Source: Miscanthus floridulus (taxonomy: Eukaryota; Streptophyta; Magnoliopsida; Poales; Poaceae). From it: 64,000 nt of DNA. Below are positions 1 through 11,597 of the stretch, in pieces. Under the pieces are notes generated by a model. It was not told the DNA's origin and searched no databases. It saw only the letters and a list, made by a program, of their open reading frames with translations. Position numbers and translations under genes: made by a program. Location of the stretch: NCBI RefSeq assembly GCF_019320115.1, contig NC_089581.1, forward strand, positions 14,127,925 through 14,191,924. The letters are read 5' to 3'. Position 1 is the stretch's first letter. Each line of letters starts with the position of its first letter.

Positions 1-1689
1 TTGAGGGCATGCCCCTCTTCTTCCCATTCCACTACTAGGGCAGCTCTAACCACTTGTGTGGTGGCCGCTATGTATAATAGAAGGGATTCCCCATCGGATG
101 GGGGAACCAAGATTGGAGCCTTTGTCAGAAGCAGTTTGACCATGTCAAGTGCCTCCTGGGCCTTGGATGTCCATTCAAAGCGGTCGGTTTTCTTCAAGAG
201 TCGATAAAGGGGGAGATCTCATTCACCGTGGTGTGAGATGAATCGGCTGAGTGTGGCGAGGCACCCTGTGACTTGCTGAACCCCCTTTATATCCTAAATC
301 AGGCCCATCCTTATGATGGCTGATATTTTCTTCGGGTTGGCTTCATTGTCGTGCTCAGAGACGATGAAGCCAAGCAGCATACCCCTCGGGACCCCAAAAA
401 CATAGTTCTTGGGATTGAGTTTGATGCCATTTGCTCAGAGTTTTGTAAAGGTCTGCTCAAGATCGGTAACGAGGTGGTTAGCCTGTTTGGACTTGACCAT
501 GATGTCATCAACGTAGGCCTCAATGGTCCACTCGATGAGGTCCCCGAAGCATTTGAGCATGCAACACTAGTATGTGGCCCTAGCGTTCTTCAGACTGAAC
601 GGCATTGAGACATAGCAGAACGATCCAAAGGGGGTAATGAAAGATGTCACGAGCTGGTTAGACTCTTTCATCGTGATCTGATGGTAGTCGGAATACGCAT
701 CAAGGGAGCAGAGGGTTTCACACCCAAAGGTCTATGCGAGGCAAAGGAAATGGATCCTTTGGGCATGCCTTGTTGAGACCTGTATAGTCAACACACATCC
801 TCCATTTCCCGCTCTTCTTTCATACAAGGATGGGGTTGGCTAACCACTCTGGGTGGTATACTTCTTTGATGAATCCAGCCACCGAGAGCTTTGCTATCTC
901 CTCACCGATGGCCCGGTGTTTCTCCTTGTCGAAGTGGTGCAGGCATTGTTTCACCATCTTGAAGCCTGGTTAGATCTTCAAGGTATGCTCGACGACTTCC
1001 CTCGAGATGCCTCGCATGTCTGAGGGTTTCCACGCGAAGATGTCTCAGTTAGCACAGAGGAAGCCGACGAGCGTGCCTTCCTATTCAGAGGAAAGCGTGG
1101 TACCAACGTGAACCGTTTTACCCTCAATGCTCTTGGGGTCTATGAGGACTTCTTTGGAGCCCTCTGTAGGCCCGAACGACCCGGTCGACTTCTTGGCGTC
1201 GGGCGCTTCTTCGATGACCTCCTCCTTGAGGGCGACGAGCTCCTTGGAGGTGATGATTGTTGCAGCATGACCGCAACACTCAACCTCGCACTCATGGGCA
1301 TGCTGGAAGGAGGTGCCAATGGTGATGACCCCATGGGGGCCTGGTATTTTTAGCTTGAGGTATGTATAGTTAGGGATAGCCATGAACTTTGCGTAGCATG
1401 GACATCTTAGGATGGTGTGGAAGGTTCTGGGAAACCCAACCACCTCGAAGGTGAGGGTTTCGGTCCTATAATTGAACTGATCCCCGAAGGTAACGGGCAG
1501 ATCGATCTGCCCAAGTGGCATGGCTTGCTTTCTGGGCACGATGTCGTGGAAAGGTGCTCGGGTCAGGCGGAGGCGTGTTTGGTAGATGCCCATTTCGTCG
1601 AGTGTCTTTGCATACATGATGTTGAGGCCACTGCCTCCATCCATCAGTACTTTGGTGAGCCGCTTCGGGCCGATGATCGGTTTGACCAT
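1..1689 (-). pseudogene. protease, reverse transcriptase and RNase H start, Tat-like element
   Basis: An open piece from 1689 to 1081 contains the aspartic-protease-like motif MDGGSGLNIMY near its start, as in plant Ty3 elements. Beyond it the minus strand reads like reverse transcriptase: KWRMCVDYT near 800, AYVDDIMV near 500-518, and the RNase H/connection region with a FEWTSKAQEAL-like stretch near 150-190. A stop precedes the KKSGKWRMCVDYT stretch, and the region cannot be read as one frame. The window edge truncates it. Related family members encode these as one Pol polyprotein; this copy is dead. Confidence 0.8.
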
Positions 1690-3943
1690 GAGCGGATATC
1701 TCCTCGGATGTGGGATGCTCTCCGGATGGTCGGTCCGATCGAAGGTTCTGGCGGACTCTGACCACCGGAGGAAGGGAGGTGTGGTAGCTCGGCCATATAG
1801 ACCTCACAACGCGTGACCTTCTGACGATGTTTGGAGTCGTAGGTCGCTGATCCTCTAAAGATCATAAGGCAACCATCCGGCATCAGAAAGCCATTGTCCT
1901 TCTCCTCAGCATCGTCCGTGGTGGGGGCAGGGTCCTTTCCGTGCCCCCCTTTGTTGGAGCCTCCGGACAAGAACCGCCGCATGAGGTTGTAGTCCTTGAA
2001 CAGATGCTTAACTAGGAAGGCATGGTTCGGGCATGGCCCCTCGAGTAATTTTTCAAAATGGTTTGGAGTGCCCTCCGTGGGCTTCCGACCACCCTTGCGG
2101 TCAGCAGCGGTCACGAGCGAGTCCTCGCGCCGTTGCTTCTTGTTCTTTCTTTTGACAGAATGATTAGAGGTGCCTTCGCTGGCACCCTCGTCCTGCCTTG
2201 CCATGCCCTCGAGACGATCGAAGATTGCTTCGACCACTTCTTCTCCTAAGGAGTGGCTGGTGACGATGTCCAGGAGTTCCTTGGTGGTTCGCAGGCCCTT
2301 GCATCCCAGCTTATGAACCAGAGACTCACAGGTAGTCCCAGACAGGAAAGCTCCTATGACGTCAGCGTCGGCGACGTTAGGTAGCTCGTTGCACTGCCAG
2401 GAGAAGCACTGGATGTACCCATGGAGAGTCTCACTGGCCTTCTAATGGCAGTTTTTGAGGTCCCATGGGTTCCCAGGGCGCTTGTATGTGCCCTAGAAGT
2501 TTCCCACAAAGATCTCCCTTAGATCCGCCCAACTCTGGATTGCGTTGCATGGTAGCTGTTCCAACCATGCTCGTGTCGAATCGGCTAAGAACAGTGGAAG
2601 GTTGCGGATAATGAAGTCATCATTATCCGTATCACCGGCTTGGCAGGCAAGCCAATAGTCTTTGAGCCATAGTCTGAGGTTTGTTTCCCCAGAATACTTC
2701 ACGATATTGGTAGGTGGTCGGTACCTTGGCGGGAAAGCAGCATTGAGGATGTGCCAGTCGAAGGCCTGAGGGCCTGGTAGGCTAGGGCTCGGACTTCGGT
2801 CCTCGCTGTTGTTGTAGCATCTGCCACGACGAGGATGATAGCCGTGGTGGGCTCCCTCTTTTGGATCATCGTGGGTACGCCTACGAGCATCGAGAGTGCT
2901 ACGTGCGTCGTGGTTATGGCTGAGACGCTGATGCACCGAGACCGCGGCACGCTGCCTGCCGCCCAGTGGTGACTGGTGGACCAACGCATCCCTATTGGGA
3001 TGCCCGGAGGATGTGTGTTGGTGGCGTCAAGCTCGCGTCGCTGAGACAACGAGCTTTCTGCCTGCTGCATCGCCGCACGCTCGAGCAGCGTGTGAATCTC
3101 GTGGTGGGCCCGACGATCCTCGGGTGTCGCAACGGCGATGTTCTGGCTCGCTCGGCGAAGCGAGGAAGGGCTTCATCATCGGCAATGATCCTTCGATTTA
3201 CGTCATGGGTCAAGGCGCGCACGCCCACCGTCTCCATGGCGTTCGATCTCCCGATCGAGCTCCGTGCATTCCTGCACAAGCTGGAGTCGCGCTTCCTCGA
3301 TCTCCCGCTGTCGGGCTTTCCGCTGCTCTACCCCCATGCAAGGTGGGGCCGCTGTCTCCCCTTTGGTTTGGTCACCGAGGTTGCCCGTCGGGGTAGCCTC
3401 CTCCGTGGGGACGCTTTCGACGTGTCCCTTGGGGGTACCCATCATGAAGCATTCCCGAAAGGGGTGATGGCTCCCCCTGCTGAATTCAGAGCCATAGGAC
3501 AACCCTGGCTCCTCTATGAGGAGGTTGTGGAGAGATTCCGTGATGTGTTCGATTACCCCCACGAACTCGTTGTTCGTGAGCGGCAGGACCATGCGTCGTG
3601 CCACAAGGTGGCTAACGGTCGCCGCAGCGTTGCGGAGACCAAACAAAAGCGCTGTCGGGGCGCTCTGTATGTGGTGTTCCAGAGAGAGGGATCATCCTCT
3701 AGAAAACCGCGCCATGTCGTTTGCGTCGAAAAGGGTGAGGCGGCGCTGGTCCTCCCTAGACTGTTGGGGTCCAAGGGAGACACCGAGCTGGTGCTCAAGC
3801 CTCTCACAGTTAAGGCCGATGGAGGGGAGAGAGTGGATGGCGGCGTGAGCCAATGCCAACTCTCCCCCCACCGTGATGATGAAGTCCAGGTCACCGAAGC
3901 GCACGTGTGCGCCCGGGGCCCAGTTGATTCCGTGGCTAGCCAT
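1644..3943 (-). pseudogene. gag remnant of the Tat-like element
   Basis: Capsid-like polyprotein pieces can be followed on the minus strand from an ATG at 3943. Successive pieces lie in different frames (3943-3203, then around 3279-2992, 3070, 2984-2493 and 2237-1644), so at least three frameshifts are present. The 2984-2493 piece carries the typical Ty3 gag core, with the WL..YWLACQAG and ARAWLEQLP stretches (minus strand). The 2237-1644 piece is the basic, Lys/Arg-rich C-terminal part. No intact zinc knuckle was seen. The long + strand frame opposite (2966-4144) is a shadow of this GC-rich coding DNA. Confidence 0.75.
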
Positions 3944-3999
3944 CCGTGGCCTGATGTTAATGTCGGAACGCGCAAAGGTCCCCTACCTAGCGTGCCAAC

Positions 4000-4736
4000 T
4001 ATCGGTGTTTCGAGTAAACACCAACTAGTAAATTTATATTTGTTGCACGTTAGGCCCAGATGGTGTGCTAAAAGACATGAGGTTTATACTGGTTCGGACA
4101 GAATGTCCCTACATCTAGTCTGCTGCTGTTGCTCGTGTTATTAACACTGAAAGGTTCATAGTTGGGGGTACAAACGGTCGAGAGAGGGACAGGTCCTAAG
4201 TCTCTGATGGAAAGGTCGAACGAGTACTGAGAGCTCGGTTGCTGCTCAGCTATGTGTAATGTGGTGCGTGGTGTGTTGAATTGATCCGTCCCTTTAGTGG
4301 GGTGCCCTGCCTTCCCTTTTATAGATCAAGGGTGAGCAGGGGTTACAGATGGGAGAAAGAAGAAAAACCAGAGGCCAAGAAGGTCCTTTGAAGGTGCCGT
4401 GTCTTCCTTTTTCTCTGAGCCAGCCCCGCTGACATGGCAGACGGTGCCAGGGATAGCACGTTCGCTGATCTTGATAGGGATGTGCTCTAGCTTCTTTCAG
4501 CAAGTGGTCACGTCCCATCCTGCCCCGGCGGGCGTCGCGACGCACCACGGTGCCGAGCTGCGACCCTACGGGGAGCAGACGGGGAAGTGACCAACCCTTA
4601 GGGGCTAGGCGAGGCGCAGCCAACCTACGGTCGTATGGGCAAGAAGTGTAGTTGCGTTCTTGTCTATTCGAAACCATCAACGTTTGATGGTTATTAGCTC
4701 CACCTCTTTGGGTACCCCAGTATTTGGTCCCCGACA
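4000..4736 (-). repeat. 5' LTR of the Tat-like element
   Basis: On the minus strand the LTR begins TGTCGGGGACCAAATACTGG at 4736 and ends CGAAACACCGATA at 4000. The terminal inverted bases TGTCGG/CCGATA are slightly decayed. It shares its first bases, last bases and the internal GAACCAGTATAAACCTC stretch with the solo LTR at 13728-14692, so the two are related. The stretch just inside, TTGGCACGCTAGGTAGGGG (minus strand), sits where the primer-binding site should be. Confidence 0.85.
4316..4323 (-). promoter_or_regulatory. TATA box in the Tat-like LTR
   Basis: The minus strand reads CTATAAAAGGG about 410 bases inside the LTR, the usual position of the retrotransposon core promoter between U3 and R. 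It would drive transcription leftward, opposite to the host MADS-box gene. Function is inferred from sequence only. Confidence 0.5.
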
Positions 4737-6567
4737 ATAAATATCTCTTATATGCCTATATTAATTTACTCAGTTTTCTTTTCCTACCTGTTTTGACCCC
4801 TTTTTTCACATATCTTGAAATTTTCAAATCTTTGCAGTTTTAAATGAAAAATATAACAGATAAGATTCTGAATGCATGTGTATGGCATCTCAATATCACA
4901 TGTATGATTTTATTTCTCCTGATTGTCATTGTGTACCTGTACAAGTTTTACTGAAGGTAGAACATTCCACCATATCAATGTTCGTGTATGTCAGTGCACT
5001 TTGTCGTTGCGGATTATGTTGTCTGAATTTTCAGTTGCAGTTTTCCTTATTGTTGTTTAATAGACATGGTTCTATACTCTACGAGTTCCCCCAAACTTCC
5101 CTTGCAGCTGACTTCCTTACTATGCAACCTCAAATGCTTTTCGTTTAGGTTTAGCAGCTTTTATCTGAGGCGGCCTTTTTAGAACATTATTACCTTCACA
5201 CAGCTGTGATGTCTCGTACAAAGTAGAAATTATCCTTCACCTTCCCCCTGAAGACCTGAAGTTCAGCAAATCACTGTAATTTGTGCCAGTATGCTTCACG
5301 ATTTGACAATAAAATGGGAACCAAATTCTTACTGTAACTCGAGGAAAATGACCTTATCTCCCTGTTCTAGCCTTTTGTCTTCATTATTATGCTCTCAGTG
5401 GCATATGGCTGGTCAGTGTGTGTCTGGTCATCTGGTGCATGTTGGTGTTAATGTGTGTAGACAGTAGTGGTGGTGGTGTATATTTGGGTACCTTTCTTCT
5501 TTAGTGAATTGACATGTAGCTCTCATAGAGGGGGAAAAACTCAAGAAACATGCTGCAAGAACAGTAAAATGTAGCACATATTGCTTTATGGATTTAATTT
5601 AACAAATACAAATAATGGTCAAGGTGGGGAGCATCCCCACCTGATCTTTTTTATGAATGTGTTCCCTGCCAACAAAATGTTATTAAAATCACAAGTTCAT
5701 ATAAAGATAATTTTATAGTAATACCCTTTTAAAGATTTAAGAAGATATAGTCTATTTAGTTGGTATACAGAATTACAAATATGTTAACTGCATGGGAGAT
5801 AAGAGAAACTTCCATTTCTACATGTTGATGTCTTAAATGTTAATAAGCTTCTGAGATTTGCTAACTAATAATCATATAATTTAATTTTAGTTCATACACT
5901 GTTCCATGAAAATTAAGTTACTACAAACAGCAAATGATAGTTTTGGAACATTAAATAAATTATTCATTAAAAAACATAAAATAAATTATATAGGGATGTT
6001 CACCGTAGTATTTTCTGTTGTTTGGAGAAATTTTTAATTTTAGATCAATATTGCTTAAGATGTTCAGTTTTATACTCCCTCCACACGGACTAGTATATAT
6101 GTGGGGAACTTCAACACACTGGAACTGATTGAAAGAGCTAGATACAATATAATGCAGTTAGAAAGGTCCATAACTTCATTTGGGTTTGACTTACTTAATT
6201 TACTTTATATATATTGCTGTCTTCTGTAACTGTTGTTCTTGAGGTTGTTGTGAGTGCGTCCGAACTAATGTTGTATCCTACTTCTGATTTAGTTAGTTGA
6301 CCTGTTGAAACAAGTGCTTTCACATGTAGAAAAAGGAACCATCTTTAGCTAGTCTATGCATATGTATGGTATATATCGTGTATAAATATTACACTATGCT
6401 TTCTTGTAGGACATGAAGGTGCTATGGTAAATGTTACGTTAGTGAATATAATCGTACCATTCTTTATCATACATATATATTGTTGTAGTGTTGTGTATAT
6501 TGTTTAGTTATTCATGCTTACAGTAATCTACTTCCAGTTTTAAATTGTTATTTCCACCTTTTCACAG
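4737..6567 (+). other. Part of MADS-box gene intron 1, no coding seen
   Basis: This is AT-rich, unstructured sequence between the Tat-like LTR and the splice acceptor cttttcacag just before exon 2. It is read as the 3' part of intron 1 because the K-box exons follow and no MADS-domain exon is visible. Short open frames here (for example 4876-5148) resemble no protein I know. In temperate cereals the large first intron of VRN1 carries regulatory sequence; whether that applies here cannot be told from this sequence. Confidence 0.55.
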
Positions 6568-9500
6568 TATGGATAAAATTCTTGAACGGTATGAGAGCTA
6601 CTCCTATGCAGAAAAGGTTCTCATTTCAGCAGAATTTGATACTCAGGTAAATTCAATTTCCTTTAGCAACATATGAAGCTGTTTTGTAACTTCATTCAAT
6701 ATAATAGGCTCTAATTGATTCATTACTATAGCTTTTTAGCTTTTGTTCATCAGAAAATTTCTCCAGTTCCTGTCAAGTTGGACCAGAACAATGTTTTCAA
6801 GTCGTCCGATTATTAATCGTCCTAATCGGTCCCTGCTTACTGATTAGGGGTACCGTCGACTTGTACAAGTCGTCCGATTAATCGTGATTAATCGTTCTAG
6901 TCGGTCCCGTGGCGACTAGGTTCGACTGGACGACTTGAAAACATTGGACCAAAAGTACGATTTTTCATGCTGATCAAGTTGTACTGAACATACATATCTG
7001 TGTGGTCTTGATAGGATGATTTTTAGTGGTAGTGTTTTTGTTGGTCATGGTTGTTTCTTGAGTTAAAAAGGCGTGAATCTGACGATCAGTACCTAGGGAT
7101 GTTGGTGTGGGTGTATTGTATGAGTTTTTTACCCTCCTTTTCTTTTTAATATGAAAGATACACAACTCTCCCGTGTTAGAGAAGGAATAAAAATGATCCC
7201 TGCTGCTTCATTACTTGTTTTGCCAAACAATTAACTTTTAGCTCCCTTACATAGATATGCCATCCACACAATAAATCCGAAACCAATAGGCGCTTTGTGC
7301 GGAGAATCCAAGAATCTGAGGTCAGAGAGGCGTTGAAAAGGATGAAAGGATGTAAGGCGATAGGACCGGATGGTATCCCAATCGAGGTGTGGAGATGCCT
7401 CGAGGACATAGCTATAGTATGGCTAACCAAGCTGTTCAACCATATTTTTTGATCGAACAAGATGTCTGACGAGTGGAGGAGAAGTATATTGGTACCGATC
7501 TACAAGAATAAAGGGGATATTCAAAGTTGTACTAATTACCGAGGAATTAAGTTGATGAGCCATACTATGAAGCTATGGGAGAGAGTTATCGAGCATCGCT
7601 TGAGAGCAATAACGTGGGTCTCTATGAACCAATTTGGTTTCATGCCCGGAAGGCCAACCATGGAAGCCATTTTCTTAATAAGACAAGTTACAGAGCGGTA
7701 TAGGGAGAAGAAGAAGGATCTACACATGGTTTTTATTGATTTGGAGAAGGCTTATGATAAAATAGAAAGGAATGTTATGTGGTGGGTTTTGGACAAACAT
7801 AAAGTCCCAACAAAGTACGTCGGGCTCATTAAGGACATGTACGTTGTGACTAGTGTTCGAACAAGTGATGGAAACACGGATGACTTCCCAATTAGGATAG
7901 GACTACATCAAGGGTCAGCTTTGAGCCCTTATCTGTTTGCCTTAGTGATGGATGAGGTCATAAGGAACATCCCTTGGTGTATGCTTTTCGCGGACGATGT
8001 AGTGCTCGTTGATGAAAGCTAGATAGGAGTGAATCAGAAACTGGAGTTATCGCGGGAGACTTTGGAGTCCAAAGGTTTTAGACTCATTAGAACTAAAACT
8101 GAGTATATAAGATGTGACTTCGGCACTCCTACTCGGGATGAGGAAGATGTTTGTTTGGAAAGTCAAGTAGTGCCTAGGAAGGATACCATTCGATATTTAG
8201 GATCAATGCTACAGAGAGACGGGAATATTGATGAAGATGTTAGCCATAGAATCAAACCGGAACACGTTCATTTTGCAGCTTTCAATTCTTAGAATATATG
8301 CTAAAAAGGTAAACTGGTTCAAGTTTCCAATAACAAGGCACTGTTGCACAAAATATGCTGTAATTGCTGTAGTGCATCCAAATCCCTCCAGTCTCTAATA
8401 CATGACGTTCGGGCAACATTAGTACGATGCTAGGACATCAAAATTAGTAAAATTTGTACTAATTTTGTTCTAACATCATCATGCATTAGTAACCGGAAGG
8501 AATTGCAATTTTATCCAGCCCCTACATTTTTTACATGGTATATATTGGCCTTTTGAAACCACAAAGCTCATATATATGTCAGTTTTGGATAATAAACTTC
8601 ACTGTTAGAATCTGATACCCCCGTTATGTGCAGTAACCCTCGGATCTTCGAAAGGATATTGCGATTATAACACAATCTTGCACCGTATTAAGAACGATGT
8701 AGTTGAATCGCGTAGAAAACCTTAGATGACGATCAAGCAACCACGACAAAAGATTAGGATTTGGCGAGGCTGGCCGCAAATTCTATAAGCACACCTTCAA
8801 AAGAGTACAAGTGATTGTCGCTCTCTCAACAACCCTATGAGTCACCATACAACACTTCACTACTAGCCACATTTCAAAGAAAATTAATAGATTTAGCAAC
8901 TAGATATGTTTCTGACATTTAGCAGCCTGTCAGATCTCTTGAATATTTTGTTTGGTTGTCCAAAAGATAAGTTTGTGGAACACTGATCCTCTTCCTCTCC
9001 TCCCATCCCCAATCATCTTCCCCACATATACTCATATGTCATACCAACTAACTGGTCTCAATGCTACTGTTGTTAACTTGGTTACCATAAAACTACTAGA
9101 GCTATCTTGGGAAAGGACATTAACTATTAATACAGGTTCTGGGTCAAAAACTCTACTACAGACTTCAGGTCCATTTCTAGTAAACTCAATATGATGGTAA
9201 CAATGTTATCAAGTCGTCCAACTAATCGCGATCAGTCAAGCTACTCGGTGCCATGGTGATTGGCTATGCACTACGATTAGTCACAATTAGTCGGACTGAT
9301 TGGTGCCATGACAACTAGGATCGATTAGACGATATGATAACATTAGGTGGTAAAGCCATAAAAAGTATACCCCCATCACCAATTCGGATTTACTAAGATC
9401 AGACCATATAACTTGACAGCATTTTTCTATTGAGAATATTTGACACCCCAAAATGTCATTCATGAAGTGTATCAGACAGTCCAAAGAATATCTCAGTATC

Positions 9501-11597
9501 ATTTTATTCATATTGTAATGTTTGTGAGGTGAAAGCAATTTAATGGTTCGTAAAAGTAGGGATTGTAGGCTTAATATGCTCTTTGTATTAAGAGAAATAT
9601 GCATTTACAGATCCTGAACACCAATAGTATGTGATACCAGTATGTATAGGAGTTTAGGACAGTTTCTGGAAGCACAGGAAACAATATATCCAAATGTATT
9701 ATATGTTGTCAACTGTTTTCTCACCATTTTCTTATAATAATCCATGGAGCTTTCTCATATTTTTTTACTAAATATGGTACTAGTCCTAGTTATGAGCAGT
9801 AATAAATTATGTTTTAAATTAGTACTCCCTCCATTTCCGTTCTAGCTTTTTTTTTAATATACATACCTTTTGCAAAGCACTAGATATATATTGTGTCTAG
9901 GTACATTATAAAAACTATGTATCTAGAAAAGTCAATACGACTTACAATATGGAATAGAGGGAATACAAAGAATACTGTACTGCAGGGCAGTCCTTGGTTC
10001 ACGTAACTATCCCCGGTTATTATGTTGAGTGTCTCCTTCAATTTTTTATATACTGAATCAATAGCATTCCTTTTCATGATACTGGCCCATATTAAATAAC
10101 ATAAATCTTCTTTGCTTTGTGTAGGGCAACTGGTGCCACGAATATAGAAAACTAAAGGCGAAGATCGAGGCAATACAGAAATGTCAAAAGTAATTTGTAG
10201 TGTTTAGTTACTGAAAATATGTAATATGCCCTGTTGAAGATAAATATGACCAAGACTTGTGTATCCTGCAGGCACCTCATGGGAGAGGATCTTGAAACTT
10301 TGAATCTCAAAGAGCTCCAGCAACTAGAGCAGCAGCTGGAGAGTTCACTGAAACATATCAGAACCAGGAAGGTAGTGTGATCATATATATTAGACTTCAT
10401 GCATTACTTGTGGTGCCTACTAGGCCACTGACAGCCATGCGCTCTGCATGTTGGAAAGCTAACAAGTAAATATTCATGGCATGTGCAGAGCCAGCTTATG
10501 GTCGAGTCAATTTCAGAGCTCCAAAGGAAGGTAAATTGTTGAGCTCGCTAAAAGTTTGGTAGTTCAAACTTCCTTTTTAAGAATTGTATGATTTCTTTAG
10601 CTGCCCATTAGATGGACATGGTTTGTTGCAAGTATTGACTACATTGGTTGCCTTGTTACATCCACAAAATATTCCTGCTCTTGCGCTGTGCTGAGTGTTG
10701 GCATGCGCTGCCATTGTTACCGCAGGAGAAGTCACTGCAGGAGGAGAACAAGGTTCTGCAGAAGGAGGTAGGCAGACCGCAGACGCTGCTGCTACTCAAC
10801 ACGTCGCCTCATCGATGCTCAGCTGGCCCTCTGTTTTCTCATGAAGCAAATTAAATTTACAGAAAGCGTTACTCCTGCCTGCAGCTCGCGGAGAAGCAGA
10901 AAGCCCAGCGGCAGCAAGTGCATCGGGACCAAACTCAACAGCAGACCAGTTCGTCTTTCTCGTCCTTCATGATAAGGGAAGCTGCCCCAACAACAAATAT
11001 CAGGTAGATCACATTCACATCGCGCTACAATCCCAAATTAGTGAGGTGACCTCATTTTCGGGTAAAGATTTAAGTGAGGTTGGGCTTAGCTAAACCCCAT
11101 TTTTTAAAAAAAAATACATTTGTGCATTTTTAAAATTAGTGAAAAAATGTAGATTCTTGTAGAACATGGGCAATGTTGACAGTTGACACACAATGTTCAT
11201 TTATGAGCCACAAAGAAAAAGATTGTGAAATGATACTCGTTTTTTTTTCTTCACAGAAAGTATGTGGTCAATTTTTTTTCTACAAATTTTCGTGTGTCAA
11301 TAATTAATCATCCATCTAGATGTATGCATTTCTTTTTTATAAATTTTAGAATTGCAGTTTTTATCTTGTAAATTTCCAAAACAGTAGCCGTACGCCTATA
11401 CTCAACCAGGTTACACCTAGGGCCAATTTCCTGCCTCTGCTGACATTTCAGGAAGCAACTGACAAGAAAAATGACCGTCCGGTTTTTGCAGCATCTTCCC
11501 TGTGGCAGCAGGTGGGAGAGTGGTGGAAGCGGCAGCAGCGCAGCCGCAGGCTCGCGTTGGACTGCCACCATGGATGCTTAGCCACCTGAGCAGCTGA
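6568..11597 (+). CDS. MADS14: AP1/FUL-like MADS-box transcription factor, exons 2-8
   Basis: Coding exons: 6568-6646, 10125-10189, 10272-10371, 10489-10530, 10726-10767, 10885-11003 and 11492-11597 (79, 65, 100, 42, 42, 119 and 106 bases). All have GT/AG borders and the phases join without stops. Exon 2 begins MDKILERYE (I region). Exons 3-6 encode the K box ([44 protein letters not shown]). The last exon ends [11 protein letters not shown], with the FUL-clade LPPWML motif, then TGA. These are hallmarks of the VRN1/OsMADS14/ZMM4 group: nuclear regulators of floral transition and meristem identity that bind CArG boxes as K-box-mediated multimers. Exon 1 with the MADS domain is not in the window and is presumed to lie left of the Tat-like element. 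Two residues in exon 2 look unusual: Ser after YE where relatives have Arg, and Phe in AEFDTQ where relatives have Ser. A functional gene, or one that has lost exon 1, are both possible. Confidence 0.93.
6789..6946. mobile_element. hAT-type MITE, copy 1, in MADS intron 2
   Basis: A short element with 19-bp perfect terminal inverted repeats, CAATGTTTTCAAGTCGTCC at 6789-6807 and its complement at 6928-6946. It is flanked by an 8-bp target duplication, gaccagaa (6781-6788) and gaccaaaa (6947-6954), with one mismatch. The 8-bp duplication points to the hAT superfamily. The interior is made of diverged repeats of GATTAATCG-like words and has no coding capacity. A second copy lies at 9201-9345 in the same intron. 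Confidence 0.85.
7250..8254 (+). mobile_element. LINE (non-LTR retrotransposon) reverse transcriptase fragment
   Basis: The + strand reads as the middle of an L1-type reverse transcriptase: [18 protein letters not shown] near 7330, then [15 protein letters not shown] (7474 on), [18 protein letters not shown] (palm motif A), [19 protein letters not shown] (motif B) and [10 protein letters not shown] (motif C). It continues to HRIK at about 8254, where similarity stops. At least two in-frame stops occur (near 7449 and after VDES near 8020). Neither end of a full LINE is present: no endonuclease, tail or target duplication was seen. It lies in sense orientation in intron 2 of the MADS-box gene and is a dead fragment. 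Confidence 0.88.
8255..9200. other. Intron 2 sequence, no recognised feature
   Basis: About 950 bases between the LINE fragment and the second hAT MITE. The stretch 8610-8830 has higher complexity and might be a fragment of another retroelement, but I recognise no motif in it. The rest is AT-rich intron sequence. Confidence 0.4.
9201..9345. mobile_element. hAT-type MITE, copy 2, in MADS intron 2
   Basis: Starts CAATGTTATCAAGTCGTCCA and ends with GACGATATGATAACATTA, an imperfect inverted repeat of the start. The termini match copy 1 (6789-6946) except for a few bases. It is flanked by gatggtaa (9193-9200) and ggtggtaa (9346-9353), an 8-bp target duplication with one mismatch. It is older or more mutated than copy 1, judging by the decay of its inverted repeats. 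Confidence 0.8.
9823..9965. mobile_element. Stowaway-like MITE
   Basis: Starts TACTCCCTCCATTTCCG and ends GGAATAGAGGGAATA. The two ends are imperfect inverted repeats of the CTCCCTCC type bounded by TA, as in Stowaway (Tc1/mariner) MITEs. The interior is AT-rich and non-coding. It lies in intron 2 of the MADS-box gene about 160 bases before exon 3. Confidence 0.6.

Larger units (their letters stand above)
1..4736 (-). mobile_element. Ty3/gypsy retrotransposon, Tat/RIRE2-like, 5' part
   Basis: This is an LTR retrotransposon transcribed right to left. Seen: an LTR at 4000-4736, then a priming-site-like stretch, frameshifted gag pieces, a protease-like segment and a reverse transcriptase with the YVDD motif (504-515, minus strand). 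The window edge cuts the element in the RNase H region, so integrase and the 3' LTR lie further left. The 5 bases right of the LTR are ataaa (4737-4741), the expected target duplication; its partner is outside the window. Known: a separate protease region following a long gag, and LTRs starting TGTCGGGGACC, are typical of grass Tat-lineage elements. Inferred: the element sits antisense in intron 1 of the MADS-box gene whose exon 2 begins at 6568. Frameshifts and stops indicate that it is not functional. Confidence 0.85.

Noticed and set aside
2966..4144. 392-codon + strand open frame
   Set aside because: It lies opposite the gag and LTR of the Tat-like element, has no family resemblance, and is explained by the GC-rich coding strand beneath it.
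4876..5148. 90-codon + strand frame in intron 1
   Set aside because: AT-rich, Cys/Phe-rich translation without motifs; located in intron sequence.
6073..6260. CTCCCTCC start suggesting another Stowaway element in intron 1
   Set aside because: No matching inverted end was found within a plausible distance.
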